Shown here piece by piece: positions 44,843-58,320 of a stretch of 64,000 bases of DNA (its first letter is position 1; each line of letters starts with the position of its first letter). A program made the position numbers and the translations under genes. The notes beneath the pieces were generated by a model that saw nothing but the letters and a program-made list of their open reading frames with translations, searched no databases and had not been told where the DNA came from. This DNA is from Variovorax sp. YR216 (GTDB lineage: Bacteria > Pseudomonadota > Gammaproteobacteria > Burkholderiales > Burkholderiaceae_C): positions 248,001-312,000 of the forward strand of contig NZ_FNRO01000002.1 of assembly GCF_900107745.1 (NCBI RefSeq). Direction: 5' to 3'.

Positions 44843-44941
44843 CTCACCCCCAGGCTTCGCGCACTTCGTGTCGCTTCGCCAACCCCCTCACCGGGGGCAA
44901 CACCGGCGGCCCGGCAAAGCCGGCTCCGCGGTGTTCCTAGG
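44843..44941 (+). repeat. gene-end repeat, copy C
   Basis: A copy starting directly after the permease stop. It has CACCCCCAGGCTTCGCGCACTT, the hairpin CCCCCTCACCGGGGG and GGCGGCCCGGCAAAGCCGG, then CCGCGGTGTTCCTAGG. It is the most diverged copy, yet stem bases of both hairpins stay paired. Confidence 0.8.
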
Positions 44942-44971
44942 TTGAGGCGCTTGGTTTCGGGGTTGTAATAC
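44942..44971 (+). promoter_or_regulatory. putative sigma-70 promoter of the BMP-type importer operon
   Basis: TTGAGG (44942-44947), an 18-base spacer and TAATAC (44966-44971) precede the ATP-binding gene by 24 bases. The match is reasonable and the position isolates this operon from the gene-end repeat upstream. A longer spacer than ideal lowers confidence. Confidence 0.45.
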
Positions 44972-44975
44972 GAGC

Positions 44976-44995
44976 ATGAAAGAGCAGGCACAGGC

Positions 44996-44999
<4 letters not shown>
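44976..44999 (+). other. seven-codon minicistron overlapping the ATPase start
   Basis: ATG AAA GAG CAG GCA CAG GCA TGA encodes MKEQAQA. Its TGA overlaps the ATG of the importer ATPase gene (ATGA), and no strong ribosome site precedes either. It could be a leader peptide that couples initiation of the downstream gene, or chance. Confidence 0.3.
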
Positions 45000-46529
<1,530 letters not shown>

Positions 46530-46537
<8 letters not shown>

Positions 46538-47681
46538 GCTCGAACCCCGCCCGCAACTGTCACGCTTCTGGAGCTACGGCTCGCCGATCCTCGCGCTGCT
46601 GGTCACGGTGCTGATCGGCATGGCGCTCTTCGCCGCGCTCGGCAAGGACCCGGTCAAGGGCCTGCTGGTGTTCTTCTGGGAGCCGATCAAGACTCCCTAC
46701 GCGCTCGGCGAGCTGATGGTCAAGGCGACGCCGCTGCTGATCATCGCGCTCGGCCTCGCGGTGTGCTTCCGGGCCAATGTGTGGAACATCGGCGCCGAAG
46801 GGCAGTTCGTCTTCGGCGCGATCGCGGCCGGCGGCGTGGCGCTCCTGGCCGACAAGAGCACCAGCCAGATGATCGTCGTCCCCATCCTGCTCGCGGGTGT
46901 CCTGGGCGGCATGGTGTGGGCCGGCATCGTGGCGTTCCTGCGCGACAAGTTCAACGCCAACGAAATCCTCGTGAGCCTGATGCTGGTGTACGTCGCGACG
47001 CTGCTGCTCGGCTACATGGTCTACGGGCCTTGGAAGGACCCGCATGGCTACAACTTCCCGCAGACCAAGACCTTCGAGGCGGTGACGCAGATCCCACGGC
47101 TGATGAAGGGCTCGCGGGTGAGCATCGGCCTCGTCATCGCGCTGGTCGGCGCGGGGGCGCTCTGGGTGTTCCTGTTCCGCACGCGCGCGGGCTTCGCGCA
47201 GCAGGTGGGCGGGTTGGCGCCGGCGGCGGCACGCTATGCGGGCTTCTCGGCACGGCGCGCAGTGTGGATCGCGTTGCTCACCTCGGGCGGTGCGGCAGGC
47301 CTCGCCGGCGCGCTCGAAGTGGCGGGGCCGCTCGGGCAGCTCACGCCGTACGTACCGGCGGGCTACGGCTTCGCCGCGATCATCGTCGCCTTCGTCGGGC
47401 GGCTGCATCCGGTGGGGATGATCTTCTCGGCGGTGCTCATGAGCATGTTCTATATCGGTGGTGAACTGGCGCAATCGCGGCTCGGCTTGCCGAAGTCGTT
47501 GACGGGGGTGTTCCAGGGCCTGCTGCTCTTCACGCTGCTGGCGTGCGACACGCTGATCGCGTATCGCATCCGGCGCAAGGCCGCGCCGAAATCGGTGCCT
47601 GTGACGCCGGGTACGTCATCGCTGCAAGCCAGCACACCATTGACCGCACCTGTTGCCCGGCCGACCGAAGGAGCCGCATGA
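46530..47681 (+). CDS. ABC transporter permease (BMP/nucleoside type)
   Basis: A 383-residue inner-membrane permease of the ribose/nucleoside branch, with about eight to ten hydrophobic segments and the branch motif ANVWNIGAEGQFVFGAIAAGGVAL. The C-terminal 40 residues are a Pro/Thr/Ser-rich cytoplasmic tail (SVPVTPGTSSLQAST). GGAGG sits six bases before the ATG at 46530, inside the ATPase gene. It is coupled to the second permease by ATGA. Confidence 0.92.
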
Positions 47682-48601
47682 TGGAAAGCTACGCACTCCT
47701 CCTGGGTTCCACCCTGAGCGCCGGCACGGTGCTCGCCATCGCCGCGCTGGGCCTGCTGATCAACGAGAAGGCCGGCATCGTGAACCTCGGCGCCGAGGGC
47801 ATGATGCTCTGCGCCGCCATCGCGGGTTTCGCGACGGTCGTCGTCACGCACAACACCTGGCTCGGCTTCCTGGCCGGCATGGCGGCGGGCGCGCTGCTCG
47901 CGGCCTTCTTCGGCGTGCTGGTGATCTGGCTGAACACCAACCAGTACGCGACCGGGCTGGCGCTGAGCCTGTTCGGCGTCGGTTTCTCGGCCTTCGCGGG
48001 CATCAACTTCGTGCAGGCCAAGCTGCCGGCGAGCACCTCGTATGCGCTGCCGGTGCTGGGCGACATTCCGCTGGTCGGGCCGGCATTGTTCCGGCATCAC
48101 CCGATGGTGTATTTCGCAGTGCTGCTCACCTTCGGGCTGATCTGGTTCCTTTATCGCACGCGGTCGGGGCTGGTGCTGCGCTCGGTGGGCGAATCGCCGG
48201 AATCGTCGCACGCGCTGGGCTATCCGGTGCGGCGCATCCGCTTCCTGGCGGTCATCGCGGGCGGCGCGCTGTGCGGGCTCGCGGGCGCGTACCTGTCGAC
48301 CGTCTACACGCCGCTGTGGGTCGAAGGCATGGTGGCAGGCCGGGGCTGGATCGCGCTGGCGCTCACCACCTTCGCGACCTGGCGGCCGATCCGCGTGCTG
48401 CTCGGTGCCTACCTGTTCGGCGGCGTGTCGATGCTCGGCTTCCACCTCCAGAGCACGGGGGTTCAGGTGCCCAGCCAGTTCCTCAGCATGCTGCAATACA
48501 TCGCGCCGATCGTGGTGCTGGCTTTGATCTCGCGCAACCCCGCGTTCATCCGCGTCAACATGCCGGCTTCAATAGGAAAACCGTTCTACCCCGGCTCATA
48601 A
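47678..48601 (+). CDS. ABC transporter permease (BMP/nucleoside type)
   Basis: A 307-residue second permease (NEKAGIVNLGAEGMMLCAAIAGF is the branch motif). Two adjacent ATGs (47678 and 47681) are possible; the first overlaps the previous stop as ATGA and is preferred, with AAGGAG eight bases before. The receptor gene follows after 52 bases, so all four importer parts are in one transcript. Confidence 0.92.
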   Translation: MMESYALLLGSTLSAGTVLAIAALGLLINEKAGIVNLGAEGMMLCAAIAGFATVVVTHNTWLGFLAGMAAGALLAAFFGVLVIWLNTNQYATGLALSLFGVGFSAFAGINFVQAKLPASTSYALPVLGDIPLVGPALFRHHPMVYFAVLLTFGLIWFLYRTRSGLVLRSVGESPESSHALGYPVRRIRFLAVIAGGALCGLAGAYLSTVYTPLWVEGMVAGRGWIALALTTFATWRPIRVLLGAYLFGGVSMLGFHLQSTGVQVPSQFLSMLQYIAPIVVLALISRNPAFIRVNMPASIGKPFYPGS

Positions 48602-48653
48602 TTGCGTTTCGTTTTGTTTCGTCGCCAACCCGTCCTTTTGAGGATTTCAAACA

Positions 48654-49823
48654 ATGACTGATCTGAACAAGCGCTCCCTGCTCAAGCTGGCCGCCCTGAC
48701 CGCGGTGGCTTCGGCGGCCCTCGTGGGCTGCGGCAAGAAGGAAGAGGCACCGGCAGCAGCGCCTGCCGCTCCGGCGCCCACGGCGGCTGCGCCGGCACCC
48801 GCTGCGGCCGGACCGCTGAACATCGCCTTCGCCTACGTCGGCCCCGTGGGCGACGGCGGCTGGACCTTTGCGCACGACAACGGACGCAAGGCGCTCGAGA
48901 AGGAGTTCGGCGACAAGATCAAGACCACCTTCGTCGAAAGCGTGCCCGAGGGCGCCGACGCCGAGCGCGTGTTCCGCGACATGGTCAGCCAGGGCAACAA
49001 GCTGATCTTCGGCACCACCTTCGGCTACATGGAGCCGATGCTCAAGGTCGCGGCCGACAACAAGGACGTGAAGTTCGAGCATGCCACCGGCTACAAGACC
49101 GCCGAGAACATGCGCACCTACGACAGCCGCACGTATGAAGGCGCGTACATGGCCGGCATCGTTGCCGGCGCGATGACCAAGTCCAACGTCCTCGGCGTCG
49201 TCGGCTCGGTGCCGATCCCCGAAGTGCTGCGCAACATCAACAGCTTCACGCTGGGCGCGCAGTCGGTCAACCCGAAGGTCACGACCAAGGTGGTGTGGGT
49301 CAACGAATGGTTCAGCCCGCCGAAGGAAACCGAGGCGGCCACCGCCCTTATCAACGGCGGCGCGGACGTGCTGTTCCAGAACACCGACTCGCCGGCCGTG
49401 CTCAAGACCGCGCAAGAGAAGGGCAAGCGCGCCTTCGGATGGGATTCGGACATGACCGCCTACGGCCCGAAGGCGCACCTCGCCTCGGCCACCATCAACT
49501 GGGCGCCGTACTACATCAAGGCCACGCAGGACGTGCTCGACGGCAAGTGGACCACCGGCCAGAGCTGGTGGGGCGTGAAGGAAGGCGCGATCGATCTCGT
49601 CTCCATCGCCGAAGACGTGCCGGCCGAAACCAAGGCCAAGGTCGACGAGGTCAAGAAGGGCCTGAAGGACGGCAGCTTCTCGATCTGGAAGGGCCCGATC
49701 CTCGGCCAGGACGGCAAGGAACTCGTGGCCGCCGGCACGGTCGCCGACGACAAGTTCCTGACCGGCATCAACTTCTACGTCAAGGGTGTCGAAGGCTCGG
49801 TGCCCGGCGGCGAGAAGAAGTAA
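48654..49823 (+). CDS. BMP family (PnrA-like) nucleoside-binding lipoprotein
   Basis: A 389-residue receptor. The signal ends in a lipobox ALVGC with the lipidated C26, followed by an Ala/Pro linker (about 27-52), so the protein is membrane-anchored in the periplasm. BMP-family features are AYVGPVGDGGWTFAHDNGRKALE, FGTTFGYMEPM, GYKTAENMRTYDSRTYEGAYMAGIVAG and QNTDSPAVL. Family members bind purine nucleosides, and one member binds related heterocycles, so the ligand is probably a purine (inference). A strong terminator follows. Confidence 0.93.
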   Translation: MTDLNKRSLLKLAALTAVASAALVGCGKKEEAPAAAPAAPAPTAAAPAPAAAGPLNIAFAYVGPVGDGGWTFAHDNGRKALEKEFGDKIKTTFVESVPEGADAERVFRDMVSQGNKLIFGTTFGYMEPMLKVAADNKDVKFEHATGYKTAENMRTYDSRTYEGAYMAGIVAGAMTKSNVLGVVGSVPIPEVLRNINSFTLGAQSVNPKVTTKVVWVNEWFSPPKETEAATALINGGADVLFQNTDSPAVLKTAQEKGKRAFGWDSDMTAYGPKAHLASATINWAPYYIKATQDVLDGKWTTGQSWWGVKEGAIDLVSIAEDVPAETKAKVDEVKKGLKDGSFSIWKGPILGQDGKELVAAGTVADDKFLTGINFYVKGVEGSVPGGEKK

Positions 49824-49853
49824 GCAGGAAAGCCCGGACGCTTCCGGCACGAA

Positions 49854-49880
49854 GGGGTTGCTCATGGGCAACCCCTTTTT
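49854..49880 (+). terminator. Rho-independent terminator after the BMP receptor
   Basis: The stem GGGGTTGC (49854-49861) pairs with GCAACCCC (49868-49875) around a six-base loop, is extended by AA/TT, and is followed by a T5 run. This is the clearest intrinsic terminator in the window. It closes the importer operon, though the Rieske gene starts only 16 bases after the T-run. Confidence 0.85.
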
Positions 49881-49896
49881 GTTTCAGGCCCCAACG

Positions 49897-53188
<3,292 letters not shown>

Positions 53189-53272
53189 GACGCGACGCAG
53201 TTTCCGCTTCGGGCAATGTTTTGAAAATCAGAAAATAATCAACGTTCAGTTCAGAAAAACAGGATGGTTGAA
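53189..53272. promoter_or_regulatory. divergent MFS/LysR promoter region
   Basis: A short AT-rich gap (TTTTGAAAATCAGAAAATAATCA around 53220-53242) in an otherwise GC-rich region, containing a small TGA-AAA-TCA palindrome at 53222-53230. It must hold both start sites and probably the LysR sites. No exact box can be assigned. Confidence 0.35.
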
Positions 53273-54211
53273 ATGGGTCAGGTGTTGTTCGATCTGGACG
53301 TGCTGCGCAGCTTTTCGACGGGCATTGCGCTGGGCAGCTACGCGCGTGCGGCCGACCGCCTCGGGCGCTCCACCTCCGCGGTGAGTGCCCAGCTCAAGAA
53401 GCTCGAGGCCCAGGCCGGAACGGCGCTCTTCCGGCGCGCGGGCCGCGGGCTTCAGCTCACCGACGCGGGCGAGACCATGCTGGCGTACGCCCATCGCATG
53501 CTGGAGATCAACGACGAAGCGGCCGCAGCCATGCGCGGCGCGGACCTCGAGGGCTGGGTGCGCCTCGGGGTGCAGGAGAACCTCGGCGAATCGGTGCTCC
53601 CGGCGGTGCTCGGCCGTTTCGCGCGGGCACATCCCAAGGTCCGCATCGAGGCGCACATGGCACGCAGTGCCGTGTTGCGCGAGCGCCTGCATCTCGGGCA
53701 ACTCGACCTGGCGCTGATCTGGGAAGTGAAGGGCGCGCCGGGCGTGGCCGAACTCCCGAACCGCGAGCGGCTGATTCGGCTCCCGCTGCAGTGGGTCGGG
53801 CCCGCCGACCTCGACGCGCTCGATGCACCGTGGTGGACCGAGCGCCGCGCCGCCGGCGCGCGGAAGCCGCGGGAGCCCTTGCCGCTGGTGCTGCTCGACG
53901 CCGCGTGCCCCTTGCGCGCGACCGTCACCGCCGCGCTGGATCGCGCGGGCATCGCGTGGCGGCATGCGTTCACGAGTTCGAGTCTTTCGGCGCTCTGGGC
54001 CGCGACATCTGCCGGACTGGGGCTGTCGGCGCTTACGGCCTTCGGCCTGCCGGCGCAGGTACGCGCCTTCGACCACGGGATGGCCGCCTTGCCGGCGCTG
54101 CCGCCGATGACGCTCGCGATGTACCGCGCGCAGGCGGAGTCCGAGCCGCCGGTTGCGAGAATGGCCGATCTGCTGCGCGATGCGGTGCGCGACGGCTCGC
54201 GCGCCTTCTGA
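53273..54211 (+). CDS. LysR family transcriptional regulator
   Basis: A LysR protein of 312 residues from the ATG at 53273 (AGGA eight bases before); an ATG three codons upstream overlaps that ribosome site and is less likely. DNA-binding region: VLRSFSTGIALGSYARAADRLGRSTSAVSAQLKKLE; effector domain: EGWVRLGVQENLGESVLPAVLGRFA. It is divergent from the MFS gene, its likely target. Confidence 0.9.
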   Translation: MGQVLFDLDVLRSFSTGIALGSYARAADRLGRSTSAVSAQLKKLEAQAGTALFRRAGRGLQLTDAGETMLAYAHRMLEINDEAAAAMRGADLEGWVRLGVQENLGESVLPAVLGRFARAHPKVRIEAHMARSAVLRERLHLGQLDLALIWEVKGAPGVAELPNRERLIRLPLQWVGPADLDALDAPWWTERRAAGARKPREPLPLVLLDAACPLRATVTAALDRAGIAWRHAFTSSSLSALWAATSAGLGLSALTAFGLPAQVRAFDHGMAALPALPPMTLAMYRAQAESEPPVARMADLLRDAVRDGSRAF

Positions 54212-54234
54212 GCCTGCGCTCGCCGGTCAGGCGC

Positions 54235-54525
54235 TCAGGGGCGCGCCGCGTATTGAAGTCCGGGATTCGCCCGATCGTGTTCGTGGCAGCAGGCGTCCGC
54301 GTTGCCATCGTCCAGCCCCAGTTCGTCCCGACCCTTCTGCGTGATGCCGACGACTTGCGCCGGGCGCTGCAGGAGCATCGCGATCGCGGGATGGTGTGCA
54401 GCCGGCACGAAGGCCACCACCAGTCCCGCAGCGCGCAGGATCCTGACCTGGTCGATATCCGCCGTCTCCGTGAACGACATCGGCAGGGGCGAGCCGGCAA
54501 TCCGGCGCAGAAGGTCGATGGCCAT
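54235..54525 (-). CDS. small hypothetical protein downstream of phospholipase C
   Basis: A 96-residue protein that I do not recognise. It starts MAIDLLRRIAGSPLP with AAGGAG seven bases upstream; a frame to 54555 exists but lacks a site. A predicted helix-strand pattern (TADIDQVRILRAAGLVVAFVPAA, then ITQKGRDEL) is reminiscent of a winged-helix unit. The C-terminus has a cluster CCHEHD that could bind metal. It follows the phospholipase gene by 32 bases on the same strand and may be cotranscribed. Confidence 0.6.
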   Translation of the reverse strand: MAIDLLRRIAGSPLPMSFTETADIDQVRILRAAGLVVAFVPAAHHPAIAMLLQRPAQVVGITQKGRDELGLDDGNADACCHEHDRANPGLQYAARP

Positions 54526-54557
54526 GTTCGTCTCCTTGCCGATGTTCCGGTTCACGT

Positions 54558-56759
54558 TCAGAGGTCCTGCATGCCGAAGGCGGGGTCGCTCACCGTATGA
54601 CGGCCGGTTTCGATGCGGCCGGCCAGGCGGCGGTAGAACGCGGCGTCGGAATCGCAGGTGACGGCGAAGTCGTACCAGTAGCCCTGGTCCTCGGTTTCCC
54701 AGTGCAACTCGGCTTCGTCGCCGCCCTTCACGCGCACCGTCCAGGGGCCATCGTGGCGGTAGGCCTTGGCCTTCACGGTGAACACGCAGGGTTTCTCCCC
54801 CTCGTTGCGCAGCTTCAGGTGCAGACGGCCGCTTTTCGCGTGGTAGCCCACGCGGATCTCGGGATCGGGCGCATTGCCGGCGCGCAGCTTGTTGAGGTCG
54901 CCCTTGAAATGCCGGTGCCAGCCGTTGGGGCCGAGCACCCAGAGGTCATACAGGCCGGCGTTGTCGGTCATCGCGGCCCAGGTGTCGTCGAGCCGTTCGC
55001 GGGGCTCGACCATGTAGCGATGCGGCAGCCGCTCGAGGTGCAGCTTGTCGTACACATGGAACACCGCGCCCGCGTCGCCGGTGTTGGCGAAGATGAGCTT
55101 CACGCGGCCTTGCCGCGCGTCGGCACGCAGGCTGGCGTGCAGCTCGTAGGGCAGGGCGCGCGAGGGTCGCGTGCCGGTGGCCTGCTGCGGCAGCATCGGG
55201 TTCGAGGGCGGCGTGATCTTCGCGAGCTTTTCCTGGTCGGCCCGCAGCAAGTCCGCCTGGTCGCGCGTCTTGCGGCCCGCGAGCGTCGGCAGCACTTCGT
55301 CGTTGGGCCGCTCGAAGTTGAAGGCGCTGGTGAGGTCGCCGCACACCGCGCGGCGGTAGCGGCCGATGTTCGGCTCCTTGACGCCGAAGCGCTTCTCGAT
55401 GAAGCGGATCACCGAGGTGTGGTCGAACACCTGCGAGTTCACCCAGCCTCCGCGGCTCCATGGCGAGATCACGTACATCGGCACGCGCACGCCCGGGCCG
55501 TAGACGCGGCCGTCCGGTTTCGGCTGGCTGGTGGTGCCGGGCGGATTCGGGTGGTTGAAGCGCTCGAAGGCGACATCGGCCTCGGGCAGGGTGGTCTTGC
55601 CGGCAGGCGTGCCGTCGGCATTGATCGACGGCGCCGAGGGCGAGGGGTGATGGTCGAAGTAGCCGTCGTTCTCGTCGAAGTTGACGATCAGCACCGTCTT
55701 GCTCCAGACGTCGGGCACGGCGGTCAGCGCATCGAGCGTCTCCTGGATGTACCAGGCACCCTGCACCGGGCTCGACGGGCCGGGGTGCTCCGAATAGGTG
55801 GCCGGCGCGATGAGCCACGACACCTGCGGCAGCTTGCCGTTCTTCACGTCCTGGCGGAAGCGCTCGAAGTACGTCTCGGGATTGCCGAAGTCGCCCGGCA
55901 TCGTGTTCGCGATGCCCTTGTAGAGCGGGTTGCCGACGTCGTCGCTGGCCGGGTCGTAGGCCGGCGAAAGCGCGTCGTTGCTCACCGGCTTGCCCGAGGC
56001 TTCGTTGGCCTTGCGGTACTGGCGGAAGCCCGCGAGCGGGTTGTCGCCGTAGTTGTCGGGCATGTTCTGGTAGACCATCCAGCTCACATTGGCGGCCTGC
56101 AGGCGTTCGGGGTAGGTCTTCCAGTCGTAGCCGAGCGTGGAGGCGTCGATGGAGTCCCACTCGTTGTTCACCGTGGCCACGCCGGCGCCGGTCGGGCCGT
56201 TGGTGCCGGTCCACAGGAACATGCGGTTCGAGTTGGTGCCGGTGTGCATCGCGCAGTGATAGGCGTCGCACACGGTGAAGGCATTCGCCAGCGCGAACTG
56301 GAAGGGCAGCTCGGCTTCCTTGAAGTAGCCCATCGACGCCGCGGTCTTGTAGCGCGGCCATTGCTCGATGCGGCCGCCGTCCCATGCGTTCTGGCCGTCG
56401 ACCCAGGTGTGTGGCGTGCCGCTGAAGCGCTGGGCGTTGCCCTTGCTGCTGTCGAGGTAGAAGGGCAGCACCGGATTGCCGGTGGCATCGTTCTGCTGCC
56501 ACACGCTGCGGCCCTGCGGCAGCGGAATGGTGAAGCGGTCACCGAAGCCGCGCACCCCGCGCAGCGTGCCGAAATAGTGGTCGAAGGACCGGTTCTCCTG
56601 CATCAGGATCACGACGTGCTCGACGTCGCGGAGGGTGCCCGTCTCGTTGTGCGCGGGAATCGCGAGTGCGCGGCGGATGCTCGGCGGAAACGCGGCGAGC
56701 GTGGCGGCGGCGATGCCTGCGGAGGCGGAGCCCTGGATGAAGCGGCGGCGCGAGGTCAT
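54558..56759 (-). CDS. phosphocholine-specific phospholipase C (Tat-exported)
   Basis: A 733-residue phosphoesterase of the non-haemolytic/haemolytic phospholipase C family of Gram-negatives. The Tat signal is SRRRFIQGSASAG. Active-site features are VILMQENRSFDHYFGTLRGVRGF (about 48-70), HTGTNSNR with the nucleophilic threonine, and NFDENDGYFDHHPSPSAP. Two C-terminal beta domains (from about 530) match the family's duplicated tail (YELHASLRADARQGRVKLIFANTG, then YHAKSGRLHLKLRNEG). It releases phosphocholine from phosphatidylcholine outside the cytoplasm, supplying phosphate and choline. Directly downstream of a small lipoprotein gene. Confidence 0.92.
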   Translation of the reverse strand: MTSRRRFIQGSASAGIAAATLAAFPPSIRRALAIPAHNETGTLRDVEHVVILMQENRSFDHYFGTLRGVRGFGDRFTIPLPQGRSVWQQNDATGNPVLPFYLDSSKGNAQRFSGTPHTWVDGQNAWDGGRIEQWPRYKTAASMGYFKEAELPFQFALANAFTVCDAYHCAMHTGTNSNRMFLWTGTNGPTGAGVATVNNEWDSIDASTLGYDWKTYPERLQAANVSWMVYQNMPDNYGDNPLAGFRQYRKANEASGKPVSNDALSPAYDPASDDVGNPLYKGIANTMPGDFGNPETYFERFRQDVKNGKLPQVSWLIAPATYSEHPGPSSPVQGAWYIQETLDALTAVPDVWSKTVLIVNFDENDGYFDHHPSPSAPSINADGTPAGKTTLPEADVAFERFNHPNPPGTTSQPKPDGRVYGPGVRVPMYVISPWSRGGWVNSQVFDHTSVIRFIEKRFGVKEPNIGRYRRAVCGDLTSAFNFERPNDEVLPTLAGRKTRDQADLLRADQEKLAKITPPSNPMLPQQATGTRPSRALPYELHASLRADARQGRVKLIFANTGDAGAVFHVYDKLHLERLPHRYMVEPRERLDDTWAAMTDNAGLYDLWVLGPNGWHRHFKGDLNKLRAGNAPDPEIRVGYHAKSGRLHLKLRNEGEKPCVFTVKAKAYRHDGPWTVRVKGGDEAELHWETEDQGYWYDFAVTCDSDAAFYRRLAGRIETGRHTVSDPAFGMQDL

Positions 56760-56773
56760 GGTGCGGTCCCTCC

Positions 56774-56998
56774 TCAGGGGGCGTAGCTGACGTCGGAGGA
56801 CGAGGTGCCGCCCGTGTCGGACGACGTCGCGGCCGTATCGCTCTTCTGGCTGGCGGTGCTGCTCTGGCTGGAGGACGACGTGCCGAGGGCGGCCACCGAG
56901 CCACCGCTGCTGCCGCCGCCGCAGGCGGCCAGCGACAGGATCAGCGCGAGCGCGCCGAGGAAGCGGGGAAACTGGGGAAACCGGGGAAATCCGTGCAT
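56774..56998 (-). CDS. small Ser/Thr-rich lipoprotein
   Basis: A 74-residue protein with signal peptide and lipobox LAAC (lipidated C26), then a 48-residue low-complexity tail of Gly, Ser, Thr and Asp (GGGSSGGSVAALGTSSSSQS). AAGGAG precedes the ATG; it ends 14 bases before the phospholipase C start. Probably a surface-exposed tether or an accessory of the exported phospholipase; no known domain. Confidence 0.75.
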   Translation of the reverse strand: MHGFPRFPQFPRFLGALALILSLAACGGGSSGGSVAALGTSSSSQSSTASQKSDTAATSSDTGGTSSSDVSYAP

Positions 56999-57200
56999 GG
57001 GAGCTCCTTGTCGTGGGTGGGTATGAGCGCCGCAAGACTAGGGAGCCGCGATGACACCGGCATGAACCGGGGATGACCTCCAGGCGACGTGGGCGTGACA
57101 CGCATGGCTGCCCCCCGAAGGCGACCCGGGTAAAATTCGGGATCGGCGCTGGTGCCCCCCAGCGCCGAACTTCGTTTCCGGGGTCATGTAGAGGAACACC
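56999..57200. promoter_or_regulatory. divergent region between the phospholipase operon and the second BMP gene
   Basis: About 200 bases with no open frame of quality. The part near 57115-57190 has a short inverted pair (GGTGCCCCCCAGCGCC and preceding GGCGCTGG). No phosphate-box-like direct repeats or clear -10 could be identified by eye, so regulation of the phospholipase remains open. Confidence 0.3.
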
Positions 57201-58298
57201 ATGTACAAAAACCTCGCAGCCGCGCTCGCGGCCGCCTGTTTTTTCCTTCCCGCTTTTTCCCAACCCGCGCCGAAGGCCGATCCGCTGAAGATCGGCTTCG
57301 TCTACGTCACGCCAGTCACCGACGCCGGCTGGACGCGCCAGCACGACGAGGGCCGCAAGGCCGTCGAAGCCGCGCTGCCCGGCCAGGTGAAGACCACCTA
57401 CGTCGACAACGTGGCCGAGGGCCCCGATGCCGAGCGCGTGATCCGCGATCTCGCGCAGCAGGGCAACAAGCTCATCTTCACGACCAGCTTCGGCTACATG
57501 GAGCCCACGATGAAGGTCGCGCGCGACTTTCCCGACGTGAAGTTCGAGTCGATCACCGGCTACAAGACCGCGCCCAACGTCGCCGTCGCGAACGCGCGCT
57601 ACTACGAGGGCCGCTACCTCGCGGGCGTCGCCGCCGGGCGCATGACGAAGACCAACGTCGCCGGCTATGTGGCGGGCTTCCCGATTCCCGAGGTGCTGCA
57701 AGGCATCAACGCCTTCACGCTGGGCATGCGTTCGGTCAACCCGAAGGCGCAGGTCAAGGTGGTGTGGCTCGACCTGTGGTTCGATCCGCCGAAGGAGCGT
57801 GAAGCGGCGATGACGCTGTTCAACCAGGACGTGGACGTGATCTCCTTCCACACCGGCTCCACCGCGGTGATGGCGGCGGCGCAGGAGCGCGGCAAGCTCG
57901 CGATCGCCTATCACTCCGACATGCGCAAGGTCGCGCCCGACGCGCAGCTCGTCGCGGTGACCCACCACTGGGGCGACTACTACACCCGGCGCGCCCGCGA
58001 GGTGCTCGACGGCACCTGGAAGAGCGGCAACACCTGGGGCGGCGTCAAGGAAGGGATGATCCGCGTCGGCGATTTCGGACCGAAGGTGCCCAAGCCGGTG
58101 CAGGACGAGGTGATGGCGCGGCAGAAGGACATCGCCGGCGGCAAGCTCAAGCCCTTCCAGGCGGTTGCCGCCGACGTGCGCGACAACGAGGGCCATGTCG
58201 TCATCGCCAAGGGTCAGTCGCTCGGCGACGAGCAGATCCTCAACATGAACTGGCTGGTCGAGGGCGTGCAGGGGCACGTGGGGCGCAAGACGCCCTGA
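57201..58298 (+). CDS. second BMP family receptor, without transport partners
   Basis: A 365-residue periplasmic protein (signal MYKNLAAALAAACFFLPAFSQ, no lipobox). It is a paralogue of the receptor at 48654-49823: shared segments include GWT/GW repeats near residue 45, TSFGYMEPTMKVARDFPDVKFE, GYKTAPNVAVANARYYEGRYLAGVAAGRMTKTN and FPIPEVLQGINAFTLGMRSVNPKAQVKVVWL. It has no ATPase or permease nearby, so it may share the importer at 44996-48601 with a different purine ligand. Confidence 0.9.
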   Translation: MYKNLAAALAAACFFLPAFSQPAPKADPLKIGFVYVTPVTDAGWTRQHDEGRKAVEAALPGQVKTTYVDNVAEGPDAERVIRDLAQQGNKLIFTTSFGYMEPTMKVARDFPDVKFESITGYKTAPNVAVANARYYEGRYLAGVAAGRMTKTNVAGYVAGFPIPEVLQGINAFTLGMRSVNPKAQVKVVWLDLWFDPPKEREAAMTLFNQDVDVISFHTGSTAVMAAAQERGKLAIAYHSDMRKVAPDAQLVAVTHHWGDYYTRRAREVLDGTWKSGNTWGGVKEGMIRVGDFGPKVPKPVQDEVMARQKDIAGGKLKPFQAVAADVRDNEGHVVIAKGQSLGDEQILNMNWLVEGVQGHVGRKTP

Positions 58299-58320
58299 GC
58301 CGCTTTAGCTGCTCAACGTT

